Source of the DNA: Piromyces finnis
Lineage: Eukaryota > Neocallimastigomycota > Neocallimastigomycetes > Neocallimastigales > Neocallimastigaceae
Direction of reading: 5' to 3'
NCBI GenBank assembly: GCA_002104945.1
Contig: MCFH01000095.1
Coordinates: 1-64,000 of the forward strand
DNA length: 64,000 nt
The position numbers were made by a program, and so were the translations under genes. The notes beneath the pieces are model-generated. The model was not told the DNA's origin and did not search any database. It saw only the letters and a list, made by a program, of their open reading frames with translations. Position 1 is the stretch's first letter, and each line of letters opens with the position of its first letter. This document shows, piece by piece, positions 38,138 through 54,600 of this stretch.

Positions 38138-41100
38138 GTTGTTGTTGTTGTTGTTGCTGCTGTTGTTATTAACTTTATTATAAATTCATATATTACCTTT
38201 TGAAAAATTACATATATTACCATGTATTTTACAATTTGAAGAAACTGATTTTATATTTAAAGCTATATTGGAATAGTATTTATATAAATCAGTTACGGTT
38301 TGATTAAATTTGTCATAAAGAATAAATTCAAATGGAAACGTCATTCCACTCATAATATCAAATTTTTTATTATTTTCATTTATATATTTTACATAGTAAG
38401 GACTTGTAGCAAAATTATTTCCATGGGAAATAGCTACATTATTTTTATATTCAATCAAGGATTTATTATTTAAATTAAAATGAGTGTTATCGGCATTGCT
38501 AATATATATTGCTCCTCCTGCATAAGCATGATTATCAATAAAGCTAACATTTTTTAGAGTAGACAATTCTAAGTAGGATATATTAAAATCAGAATAAATT
38601 GCACCACCGAAATAATTGGCATTATTACTTTTAAATATTATATTCTCTAATTTTAATGAATATTTATCATTAATATTAACGTCACGAACTTTTTCATTAA
38701 AATATATTACACCACCGTTTAATGCCGAATTATTTTCAAAGACAGTGGTATTAATGTTAATACTTAATTTATTATAATTCATAAAGCATCTGTAAAATAT
38801 TTTAAATATACAAAAATGTTAATATTTAGCAACAATATTATTTCTTAATATACATTTCTATTTCTATTCGTTGATAGTTAAAATAACAATTTTATATTTT
38901 AAATTAACTACTAACAATGAACCTCCATTATTTTTAACATTATTATTTTTAAATATGGAATTTTCAACATTAAAGAATGTGCTATTGTAATTTGTTATTA
39001 ACCCACATTTCCATTTATTAATATTTTCATTATTTGTTATAACAGAACTATCAATAGAAATGTTTGCCTATTTTATAAAAAATTTTAAAAAAAATTTTTC
39101 TTTGTTAAATATTTTTTTTTATTATTAGGTAATAAACTATAATTGAGGAAATACAAACATCTATAGATTGATTATTTATTAAAGCACCGTAGGAATGGAT
39201 TTTATCAATTTTTACGTTAAACATTTTTATAATAGGTTTATTTCCATTAATAGTAATCATATCACCATTTGTTTTACAATTTTCGATGATAACATTTTTT
39301 ATGTCAAAAGTATTACTATTTTCCCCCGAATCAAATATTATTAATGATGAATTATCACTATCCCCATTACATAAAATATTTTTAAATTCACAATCTTCTA
39401 TTATAACAGAATTATACATGAAATTAATCATAGTTTTTGAATTTGTAATTATATCAGAAAATGTGGTGTTCATAAAAATAAGTTTTCCCTGATCCATAAA
39501 TAAACTACTTTTATGAGAACTATCAATAATTAATAGAAATGACATAAAATATATATGTATATAATAATACACATAATACACATTATCATTTTTATATATT
39601 ATTAGTTTTAGTTACTTTGATATATATATTCTTTTATTTTTCAAAACTTACACTATATTACTAAAAACAGAATCAACTATAGATACATTAGAATATAGAG
39701 CATTCATGATCACTGGAATTGAACTAATTGATGTGATGTTTGAAAACTTTGTGTTTTTTATTGAAATAATATTATTTTTCCCTTCCATTAGAGAATTTAT
39801 ATCTTTATTATAAAATGTTTTATATATTATATTAAAATATTTTTTTTAGTATTGTAATAATTAAAATATTAAATGATATAATGAAAAAATAATTACTGCT
39901 AAATTCACTGTCTTCTATTGTAACTTTAAATTGACTGTATGAACTATTAGATAATGTTCGAAAAGAAACAATATATCCATAATACGATAGACAATTAAGG
40001 AATTTTGTATTAATAATACTAATTGGAAAATATATATATATATAATAGAAAAATAAAATAAAAAAATTAATAAATATATCGTCAGCTATGTATAATATTA
40101 TTTTTATTTATTTTCTACAACCTTAAAGACGACTCATATAAATTAAATAATGGAATATTATAATTAACAATATTATTATTAAAAATAGAATCTACAAATA
40201 CCAATTTATTTCCATAATTTTTATCTGAATATACAATGGATCCTCCATATTCACTGTCTCCATATATATTAGTAAAATTACCTTTTTAAAGATGTTCAAT
40301 TTAAATAAAAAGAAAATAATATGAATAATTTTTATAATAATTTTTCTTTACCATATTTTACAATCATTAAAAATTTAATAAATAATACGTACAATGATCA
40401 AAAGTTACATTTCCAAATTCTAGTTTCACTACACTTTTTACATTTTCAAAATAGCAATTTTTAAAATATGAATGAAAACAGTCAATTGATTGAAATAAAG
40501 AGGAAATCTTTTGAATATCATTATGATTAGAACTGAAAATTTGATCTGAATCTCTTTTATATTAATAATTATTAATATCAGAAAAAAAAAAAAGAATAGT
40601 ATTATTTAATTATTCATAGTTTAAGTATGTTCTGTAAATTTACTTTATACATACAGAAATTTACAATTATTAAAAATAACCTGAGGTGTTGTTTGATAAG
40701 ATTTTGTACAAGATACATGAGTATAAAATGTGATTTTTTTATTATTTTTAAAAGTACAATTGTCAAATTCAACGGTATATCTATTTGTTTTGTCTGTGGT
40801 AGTAAAATGTGTAGCCGCTGAGAGCTCTGTAGTAAAACCATCATAATTATAAAATGTTATATTACGAAAGGTGATTTTTTTATCTACTGCTCCAGCAATA
40901 ATATTTAAATATAGATTCGTTGTTTCAGTGGATTGAAAATCAAATATAGTTCCATTTTCACTATGGAAAGTTAAATTATTTTGTATATTAAATAAATTTC
41001 TACCATGTTGTGGTAATTTATAATAATCATCAATTAATAGTATTTGAACATTATAACTTCTTAATAAGATATTTACATTTTCTGCTAAATCGAATAAAAC

Positions 41101-41211
41101 CTCTTCATCATTATTAATAACAAGGTCATATGATAAAGCTTTATCAATCAAATATATTATAAAATAAACAAAGTATACAATAAGATATATCCTCTTTAGT
41201 AACATTTTCAT
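36117..41211 (-). CDS. Seven-transmembrane receptor with beta-helix and EGF-like ectodomain
   Basis: Eleven exons: 41211-40655, 40553-40393, 40281-40122, 40018-39897, 39802-39652, 39519-39159, 39067-38916, 38789-38197, 37898-37550, 37456-36589 and 36473-36117. Every junction keeps frame, giving about 1,276 residues. An upstream in-frame ATG at 41241 is less likely because MKMLLKRIYLIVYFVYFIIY starts a proper signal peptide. Residues about 30-750 are Asn-rich repeats of the parallel beta-helix (pectin-lyase-like) type: FDNCTFKNN, FKNCYFENV, FDHCNFTNI, FVDSIFNNN, VENSIFKNN, VFENNSALNGGVIYFN. A Cys-rich EGF-like segment follows (CQCVNGWKGKDC, about 845-857), then seven hydrophobic helices from about 871 to 1200 and a Cys-containing cytosolic tail (EHNSYSCGCN). 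The layout fits class C GPCR-like receptors of gut fungi: surface carbohydrate or ligand sensing is inferred, not shown. An (ATT)n sits in the intron at 37941-38142. Confidence 0.85.
37941..38160. repeat. Intronic (ATT)n/(GTT)n microsatellite
   Basis: About 200 bp of ATT units with TAATATTAATATT interruptions, ending in a GTT block (38137-38165). It lies wholly inside the receptor intron 37899-38196. Confidence 0.95.
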
Positions 41212-42183
41212 TGTCTTTTTTTTTTTTTGAATATTAATCATAATTTAAAACATCATTTTTATATTTAGTTTGATATTTTAAAAAAGAAGTATATATTTAT
41301 TTTATAAATATGTAACTATAATGAAAAAAATATTATTTGTGAACCGAAATTATTAAAATTTTAATTCTTTATTAAGAAAAATCTATTAAAGTTTATAGCT
41401 TTCTTTTTATATTATTTCTCCCCTCTAAAAATCAAGTATATAAATTATATTTCAAAAAATAAAAAAAAAAAATTATTATTTTTAGTTAAAAAAAGTTCAT
41501 AAGAAAAGAAAAAGTTTATTTCTTGAAATAAACTTTATAAATATATAAAATAAAAAGTGGAATAAATATATATAGATATATGTAGATGAGAATATCTATT
41601 AAATTTTAAAGAATAAGATAATAAAACAAAAAACAAAAAAAAAAAAACTGGGTTGAATAATAAATAAAGTTAAAGATAAAGATAAAGGACCCAAGTATTA
41701 AAAAAACTTTTATACTATTGATAGTATTCGTACAACTATATTATATATAATATTGAATTCTAGTTTATTTAATAAAAAAATATATAAACTTTTAATTAAA
41801 ACTTATTGCTAAGTCAAGTATTTTACAATAAATGTAATTTTAATTATCTGCTGAAATTAGAGTTATTTTGTGTTTATACTAAAAATGTTGATATCATAAT
41901 GGAATGAATTAATTGAAAATTATATATGTTTTTACTAATAATGTTGAATGTCAATTAATAATATAGTTTATTGACATTCATTTTGATCTTTGTTATTGGT
42001 ATACTTTTTATTTCTTATCGATGAGGCATCCTAATAAAAATTATCTGATATAACAAAATGACCTTCAATTTATTACAACCTATTTGACCGGCAGCCGAGC
42101 AATGACTGTGATTTATATAAACTATAATCATTAAAAAAAAAATTTTTTTAAATATATAAATTAATAAATAAATAAATACTAAG

Positions 42184-42255
<72 letters not shown>

Positions 42256-42506
42256 AGATAAATAAATTTTAATTTATTGATTTATCCTTTTTTTTTTTTT
42301 TTTTACAGAAATAAAAATCTTAGTATTTTAAAAAATGAAAATATAGATAGAATATTTAAAAACAGTTAATATTAATAAAGATTGTTATATTTATTTCTAT
42401 TTATTTTATAAATATGAAAAATAAAAATAATATAATGAAAGCATTATAAAAAATCTAATAATAATTCATGTAATATTAATTTTAATTTATAAAAATTAAT
42501 AACAAA
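41212..42506. other. Divergent intergenic region between receptor and kinase
   Basis: Presumed to hold both promoters. Contains an 11-bp perfect inverted repeat (41945-41955 with 41970-41980), a small G+C-richer patch (42084-42112) and an (AAAT)n array at 42164-42256. No gene seen. Confidence 0.6.
42164..42256. repeat. (AAAT)n microsatellite
   Basis: About 18 perfect AAAT units from 42183, preceded by diverged units. Confidence 0.95.
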
Positions 42507-48179
<5,673 letters not shown>

Positions 48180-48800
48180 ACTTTATTTTTTTTTTTTCTT
48201 TCATTTTTTTTTCATTTTTTTTCATTCTTGTTAAAACACATAATAATAATAATAGCATAATTATTTTTTAAATAATAACAAAACACACACATACACATAC
48301 ACATAAAACATAACGCAAACTATATCGAATTTCTTTTTCTTTTTTTTTTTTTTTTCTCATCCTTTCTCTACAATATGTAAAGATATTAAATGTTATAAAA
48401 CATTAATTTTGGATAATATAATCATAAAACTATGATGATTATTCTTTATTTTTTTTTTTTTATCTATTTTCAATAAAATCAATTTAATCTATAAGTTTTC
48501 AATTAAAATAAAAATCGTTTTTTTTAAATAAATATCTTTTTATAATTATGGTATAGAAATAATTATATTTTAACTATTATAATCAATTATATAGTAAATA
48601 TTCATAGATATTCATGTTCTATGAATTAAATATTACAATTTGTATAATGATAGGTGATTTTATTTTATATTGTTGAAATAGTTAATAGTAAAATAAAATG
48701 TATATCAATTGAACATTTATAAACGTTGTTATCTTATGTCAACTATCTTTTAGGGTCAAATTTATTAAAATATTTTTAGTTCAAAAACCAAAATTAAATC
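48180..48800. other. Intergenic, no gene seen
   Basis: Between the MPS1 stop and the 3' end of tRNA-Gly; T-runs and (CA)-containing stretch at 48283-48305 only. Confidence 0.7.
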
Positions 48801-48871
48801 TGCGTTAACCGGGAATCGAACCCGGGCCATTTGCTTGGAAGGCAAATATTCTACCTCTATACTATTAACGC
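48801..48871 (-). tRNA. tRNA-Gly(UCC)
   Basis: A 71-nt cloverleaf. The acceptor stem GCGTTAA/TTAACGC is perfect, the D-arm is TAGTATAGAGGTAGAATA, the anticodon stem TTTGC/GCAAA encloses loop CTTCCAA (anticodon TCC), and the T-arm is CCGGG-TTCGATT-CCCGG. The discriminator is A. Its upstream flank is the insertion site of the Ty3/gypsy element. Confidence 0.96.
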
Positions 48872-48887
48872 TTTAATTTTAATAAAA

Positions 48888-48995
48888 TGGTACACCACAT
48901 TCAGAAAAATGCAATAAATCCATATATTTGGTAAATGAAATAACCCTTATAATATATATGGATTTAAATATTTTTATTTAATAAATTTATATAAC

Positions 48996-49043
<48 letters not shown>

Positions 49044-50101
49044 TTCCGAGTGCATTTCTCCCATCGATCAGAGTTAGCTCCAATGGTGGTTCTTAGAGAA
49101 ACGTTGGCTCATTCCTATTGCTAGGTGGTTGTGACCCTCCTGGTCTGTCATACTGTTTCTTCAGCTTCGACGCTCACTTAATCCATGTACATTAGATGCA
49201 TGTCGTTGTACGATATTTCACAACTACAATGCTAAGCCTCTTATAGTCAATTTGATCACGTGTCAACCGCCCCTAATGTTTACACTTAAATTGATTAAGG
49301 AATATTATGTGTTTTTGGCATAGCCTAAGTCACCACTTATTAAGTTCTAATTTGGAATGTACCATGTACACTAGACCCTCTCAGGCCGGCTAGACGAGTG
49401 TTATTATCATAGTAGTAAATTAGAAAGTTCATTTATACTTACCTGAATATCATAACCCAACCCATGGCAAACCCAGTGGGAAAATCCACAGGCACTGACA
49501 TCTGCGGGGTCGAACCAGAAGCCTTATGTATGCTAAGGAAACGCCTTAACAACCAGGATAAAAACTGGAACGATTATATAACGATAGTAATAATAAGAAT
49601 GGTAAATTAAATTAAATTAATAACTTATAAATAATTTATTAAAGTAAAATAAACTTTTTATAATTTAATATAAGGATGATAAAAATATAATTATATAAGG
49701 AGGAGAAAGACGCGTATATATATATAAAAGAAAAGAAGAGTTTTTAGTTTTAGTTAGTTTTTAGTTAGTTTATATTAGTTATATTATAAATAAAATAAAG
49801 ATAAGGTGATAATAATAGAAGAATAAATAATATTATTGTTAGATTTAGTGAAGGAATTAATAATAATATTAGTTTATTTTCTAAGATTATACCTATTTTT
49901 AAAACAAATAATAATATAAAATAATAATAAATAATACTTATAAATAATAAAGCTTGTAATAAAAATAATAAAATAATAAACAAAATAATAAAATAATATA
50001 TAATCAAAAAATATTCATCTAGAATATAAATTTGTTATTTATAACTGTTGTAGTGTCCCAAACAATAAAGAAAAAGGTACTTATAATAAAATTCTGTACC
50101 A
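48888..50101 (+). repeat. 5' LTR, split by a SINE-like insertion
   Basis: The sequence matches 55780-56406 except for 48999-49585, which is the inserted SINE-like element plus one copy of its 12-bp target duplication. Confidence 0.95.
48999..49573 (-). mobile_element. tRNA-derived SINE-like retroposon
   Basis: On the minus strand it runs from a tRNA-like head at 49573 to a 42-nt poly(A) tail (the T-run 48999-49040). It is flanked by a perfect 12-bp duplication, ttatataacgat (48987-48998 and 49574-49585), which also sits singly in the undisturbed 3' LTR. The head has a perfect Pol III B box, GGTTCGACCCC (49516-49506), and a D-arm-like GGTTGTTAAGGCG as in Leu/Ser tRNAs (an A-box candidate), plus a possible stem CCTTA/TAAGG. 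The body is about 450 bp, much less A+T-rich than the surroundings, with no ORF. Poly(A), target duplication and internal Pol III promoter together indicate LINE-driven retroposition. I do not recognise a named family. Confidence 0.85.
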
Positions 50102-50107
50102 AGTTTT

Positions 50108-50125
50108 TGGTGGAGAATCCGGGCG
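50108..50125 (+). other. Putative primer-binding site
   Basis: TGGTGGAGAATCCGGGCG begins six bases after the 5' LTR. It starts with TGG, as expected for pairing with the 3' CCA end of a tRNA. The specific primer tRNA is not identified; none of the tRNAs in this window fits. Confidence 0.55.
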
Positions 50126-50176
50126 TACAACAAGCAAATTTATGAAAATAGATGAGTAATAGATAGAGATTATACA

Positions 50177-50182
50177 AAAAAA

Positions 50183-50222
<40 letters not shown>

Positions 50223-50280
50223 TTTATAATAATAATAATAATAATAATAAATTAATATATATAATAATAATAATAAATTA
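50177..50280. repeat. Simple repeats in the retrotransposon leader
   Basis: A 24-nt A-run, then (TA)n (50201-50222) and (AAT)n, lying between the PBS and gag. Confidence 0.9.
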
Positions 50281-50606
50281 TATATAACTATTAAATTATA
50301 TTATTTTAATTATTTAATTTGAAGAATACACATATTTCCACCAACCGCTTTGGGTAGATCGCGGCTGTTGAATGAAAAACTTCTTAGCTAAAGGCCTTCT
50401 ACACCAAAGTCGATAATATAAGTAGTTCTAAGAATTAAATTTATTAAAATAAAATAGTTTATATTTATATATAAAATATACCATAAATTTATAATTAATA
50501 CGCGTGTTAATAATAATAAAAATATAAAAATATATACAATTAGAAATCACGCGATATAATAAACAGACAAACAATAATAAGAGTAATATTAGTTCATCTT
50601 TGAGAA

Positions 50607-51641
50607 ATGGATTTAACTACTATACGTAAAGAGGTTCCCAAACTTGATAACTATGGGAAGAATGTATGGGAATGGGTAGTGGATATGAACGACTTTTTGG
50701 ATCTCTATGATTTAATTGAGCCTAGACAAGTGTATAATTGGGCTATGGCCGCAGTAGAGTCTGATACCAAAGAAGTTGTAAGAAGGTTAAAAATAAGAAG
50801 AAATAATGAAGTCCATTACCCATCACTTAAAGAAATACAAATAGCCATCGAAGAAGATATGAAGATTACTGAGGGAGATAAATGGACCCTACTTAGAAAC
50901 ATGAATATTGCGGAAGGAGAAACTATAAAAAAGTTTAATTATAGATATCGAAACTTGTATCATAATCTAAGTAGGGAATATCAGAAATTAATAACAGTGA
51001 AGGAATATAGAGACTCTATTAGTGCTCGTGTCTATCCGTGCTCCCAGGTAGGAATGTCTGATTGTGAGAACCTACAAGAAGCTTACAAAATTGCTGAACG
51101 AGCTGAAAATACTGAGAGAGAAATTAAAGAGAAAAACAATGAACAAGTTAACCAAAGGAGAGGAACAAGGAATGTTACTTTAGCTGCCCAAAGTGATAAT
51201 GTTCTATTAAATCATCCGATTTATACTGGACTTATGAATGATAATAAAGAGGATTCGCATAATTCATATTACGACAGGAAGAATATTAACCAGAACTTTA
51301 GATATCCATATTTCAATAGAACTAGGACTAGCTACCGCAGAGTTTATGGAGGACAGTCTAATTGGAGCAACACCAATGGTTACGTAAATCAACAGAATGA
51401 TAATAATAGTAGAATGGGTTTAATCCCTTATCAAGGCATGAATAAATCTTATTCTACAACAAGAAATGCGGAAAAAAGGGTATCCCTGATAGAACCAACC
51501 AATGCTATTCCAAGGGAGATTGATGAAAGAAATTCCGATATAAAATGTTTCAGATGTGGACAAAATGGACACAAACGTATAGAATGTCCATATACTTTTA
51601 AACAACTTGCCGAAATGGAAGAAAAGGGGCTTTTAAACTAA
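50607..51641 (+). CDS. gag: Gag of Ty3/gypsy element
   Basis: 344 residues starting MDLTTIRKEVPKLDNYGKNV. The N-terminal two-thirds is a helical capsid-like retrotransposon Gag region (WEWVVDMNDFLDLYDL, KWTLLRNMNIAEGETIKKFN). A polar linker rich in Asn/Arg/Tyr precedes one CCHC zinc knuckle, CFRCGQNGHKRIEC (about residues 314-327). It forms the particle shell and binds element RNA. The ORF ends in GLLN-stop, with the codons before the stop forming a slippery heptamer, so a fraction of ribosomes should continue into pol. Confidence 0.93.
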   Translation: MDLTTIRKEVPKLDNYGKNVWEWVVDMNDFLDLYDLIEPRQVYNWAMAAVESDTKEVVRRLKIRRNNEVHYPSLKEIQIAIEEDMKITEGDKWTLLRNMNIAEGETIKKFNYRYRNLYHNLSREYQKLITVKEYRDSISARVYPCSQVGMSDCENLQEAYKIAERAENTEREIKEKNNEQVNQRRGTRNVTLAAQSDNVLLNHPIYTGLMNDNKEDSHNSYYDRKNINQNFRYPYFNRTRTSYRRVYGGQSNWSNTNGYVNQQNDNNSRMGLIPYQGMNKSYSTTRNAEKRVSLIEPTNAIPREIDERNSDIKCFRCGQNGHKRIECPYTFKQLAEMEEKGLLN

Positions 51642-51666
51642 ACTCTGGGAGAAGGACAACTCCCAG
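51632..51666 (+). promoter_or_regulatory. Programmed -1 ribosomal frameshift signal, gag-pol
   Basis: The heptamer T TTA AAC (51632-51638) is in the zero frame directly before the gag stop TAA (51639-51641). Six bases after it, a perfect 7-bp stem CTGGGAG (51645-51651) / CTCCCAG (51660-51666) closes an 8-nt loop. A -1 shift enters the pol frame, which is open across this point and has no nearby ATG. Confidence 0.85.
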
Positions 51667-51685
51667 TAAACAAACCAATCTATCG

Positions 51686-54600
51686 GTGGTACAACCAACG
51701 GTAGATAAAACCATAATTAATACTAATACCTCAAATAATAATTACCGAGAGCCTTCGTCTATAACCTTGGTTACAACGAAGAAATCAAAAGACACAAATA
51801 GCAAAGCTAAAAATGCGCACAAGGAAACAACCAGCCAAATAAAGAGAATGCATGAGAATAAACTACAGCGAAATCCTATGCCTATTAAAACTGCTGCTAT
51901 GAAGTATAATGAGCAATTAGATAAGAGAAGGAATTATATAAATAATAATGATAAGGAGATGAACTTGGACACTTCTGAAATTATAACAATAGATTCTGAT
52001 GGAAAATCAACCAAAGATGAAAATAAGTTAATAGAAACCATAGGAAAAGAAGAAATGGAAGAGGAGTTGGATGATATAAATGAAGAATTGGGCAAGAATG
52101 ATAAGAGCAAAGCAACAACTCCTAAGGAAAATAGAAAATTAAACAAAGTAGAGAAGTTAGAACACTTGGATGTATCCTATCTAAATGATAAAAGAATAGA
52201 GAATGTAAAGAAGAAAAATCGGGAAGAAAGAAATGCTGAAATGAAGAAACAAGAAAGGAAGGAAATAGATAAAATAAACCCTAACTCACCGCAAGAACAA
52301 ATTTTAAATATTGAAAAACACATACGTCTAATGGATGGTTTTGAAGAGTTCAAGGTAGATGATTTAGTTAAAGAAGTAGCTTCAACAGAAGTGGTAACAA
52401 AACTTGTGAATTTATTAGACCTGTTCCCAAAATTCCGCACAGCATTTGCCCAGAAGTTGAAATTAACACCAAAATTCAAAAATGCAGTAACAAATGCTGT
52501 CACCTTGCTTGGAGAACATAAAGTTGTCAAAGTCCGCGGGAAGGTAGAAGATGTGGAGGCTGAAATATTCTTAGATTCATGTGCCAGCGTTAATATGATA
52601 ACAAAGTCAGCACTCCGCAAATTTAGGATTCACAAGCAGCCAGTAGGAAATATTACAGAGACGATATTTCAGGCATATTCCAATACTTCATCGAATACGG
52701 ATATATATAAACTAAAAATCACAATTGGCGAGAAGACTTTCACAGAGATATTTAGGGTTATCGAAAAAGATGATATCTTTGATATATTAATTGGAATCGA
52801 TTCCCTTAAAAGGAATAGGTTTAGTTTAAATTTTGTGGATGATAATTTATATTACATTGATAAAAACAATTCTCCCATGAAAATTGCAGACCTCCATTAT
52901 GATGTAAATCTCCAGGAATCTAAAGGGGAGGATTCAGAGGAGGAAACTATAGAAGAAACACCAATGTTAATAACAGTAGCGATGTCTACCCAGAATGAAG
53001 GAAAAGAAGGAACGTTAGAAACAAAAGAAAATATTATTAATAATATTGTGAATAAAATTCCGAAAGATATTAGAGATGTAGTAAGAAAGCTATTTGATAA
53101 ATTTAATCATGTTATCGCTGTTAAAACTGACGATCTGAGTAGAACAAAATTACTACCTCATCGTATCAGGTTGAAGCCAAACTCGTTTCCTTTTAAACAA
53201 CGAGCATATAGGCTATCAAAAGTGCAAGCAGATGCATTGAAAGAGGAGTTAACCAAGCTGATTAAGAATAAATTAATTGAACCATCCCATTCATCGTGGT
53301 CGTCGCCTGTAGTCTTAGTGCCTAAGAAAAATGGAAAATACCGAATGTGTGTGGATTATCGACGCTTAAATGAATGTACAATAAAGGATTCCTACGCTCT
53401 ACCACTAATTGATGACATACTGTGCTACGTAGGTAAGAAAGCTGTTTTGACTACTATGGATTTGTTTTCGGGTTACCACCAAGTTCCGATGTATCCTGAG
53501 GATGAAGATCTTACATGTTTTACCACTATATATGGAAACTATAATTTCAAGGTAATGCCTTTCGGGTTATGTAATGCCCCAGCTACCTTCCAGAGAGAAA
53601 TGAACAGGATTTTCTTCGACCTTATTGGGAAGTGTGTCTTTATTTATATTGATGATTTGATAGTCTTTTCCAATACAATGGAAGAACATATTAGAGATTT
53701 ATCAAAGGTTTTTAAAATACTCAGGGAAAATGGTTTAAGAATCAACATTGAGAAGTGTCACTTCTTTCAAGAAGAAGTAGAATTGCTAGGCCATGTATTA
53801 TCTAAAGAAGGAATTAAACCAATTCCGGGGAAAACGCAGGTAATCATGAACTGGCTACCACCGAAAAATGTTTCTCAATTGCGTTCGTTTTTAGGGGCTG
53901 TAAGTTACTACCGAAAATTTATTGATAAATTTGCACAATATGCTAAACCATTATTTAAGTTATTAAAGAAAGACGAAGAGTTCAAATGGAGTCCAGAGGC
54001 GAATAATTCATTTGAAATCTTAAAATTAAGACTAATAGAAGCTCCGATATTAATGCCACCGGATTTTGATAAACCATTCAAGATTAGAACAGATGCATCA
54101 CGTAATGGGATAGGTGGAGTGATTTTACAAATAGATGAAGATGGAATGGAGAAACCACTACACTTTGTAAGTAGGACACTGAATAAATCAGAAGAAAACT
54201 ATAGTGTAACAGATTTAGAAGGGACAGCTGCATATTATTGTTCTAGGAAATTCAAGCATTATATAGTAGGAAATACGTTGGAAACTGAATTAATCACCGA
54301 CCATAAACCGCTAGTTGGATTGATTAATAATAGCGAACCAACCAATAATCGACATCTTAAATGGGTCACTACGTTTAGTATATTAAAAATCAAAGTGTTG
54401 TACGAAGAAGGAAAGAAGAATGTAATAGCTGACGCTCTATCAAGATTGACCAGTAAGGAAGAAAGTCAGTTAGCACCAAGACCAAGTCATAACAAACAAA
54501 CAATCAACGTGATCGTGGAGAACAATAGTAATACTACTACTAATAATAAAATAAGTGAGAATAATAATCAATATAAAAATATAAATGATTTTATTAATAG

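Noticed and set aside
42000-42115. Box C/D snoRNA-like words (CGATGAG ... CTGA) upstream of MPS1
   Set aside because: Boxes are imperfect, no terminal stem, and spacing is arbitrary.
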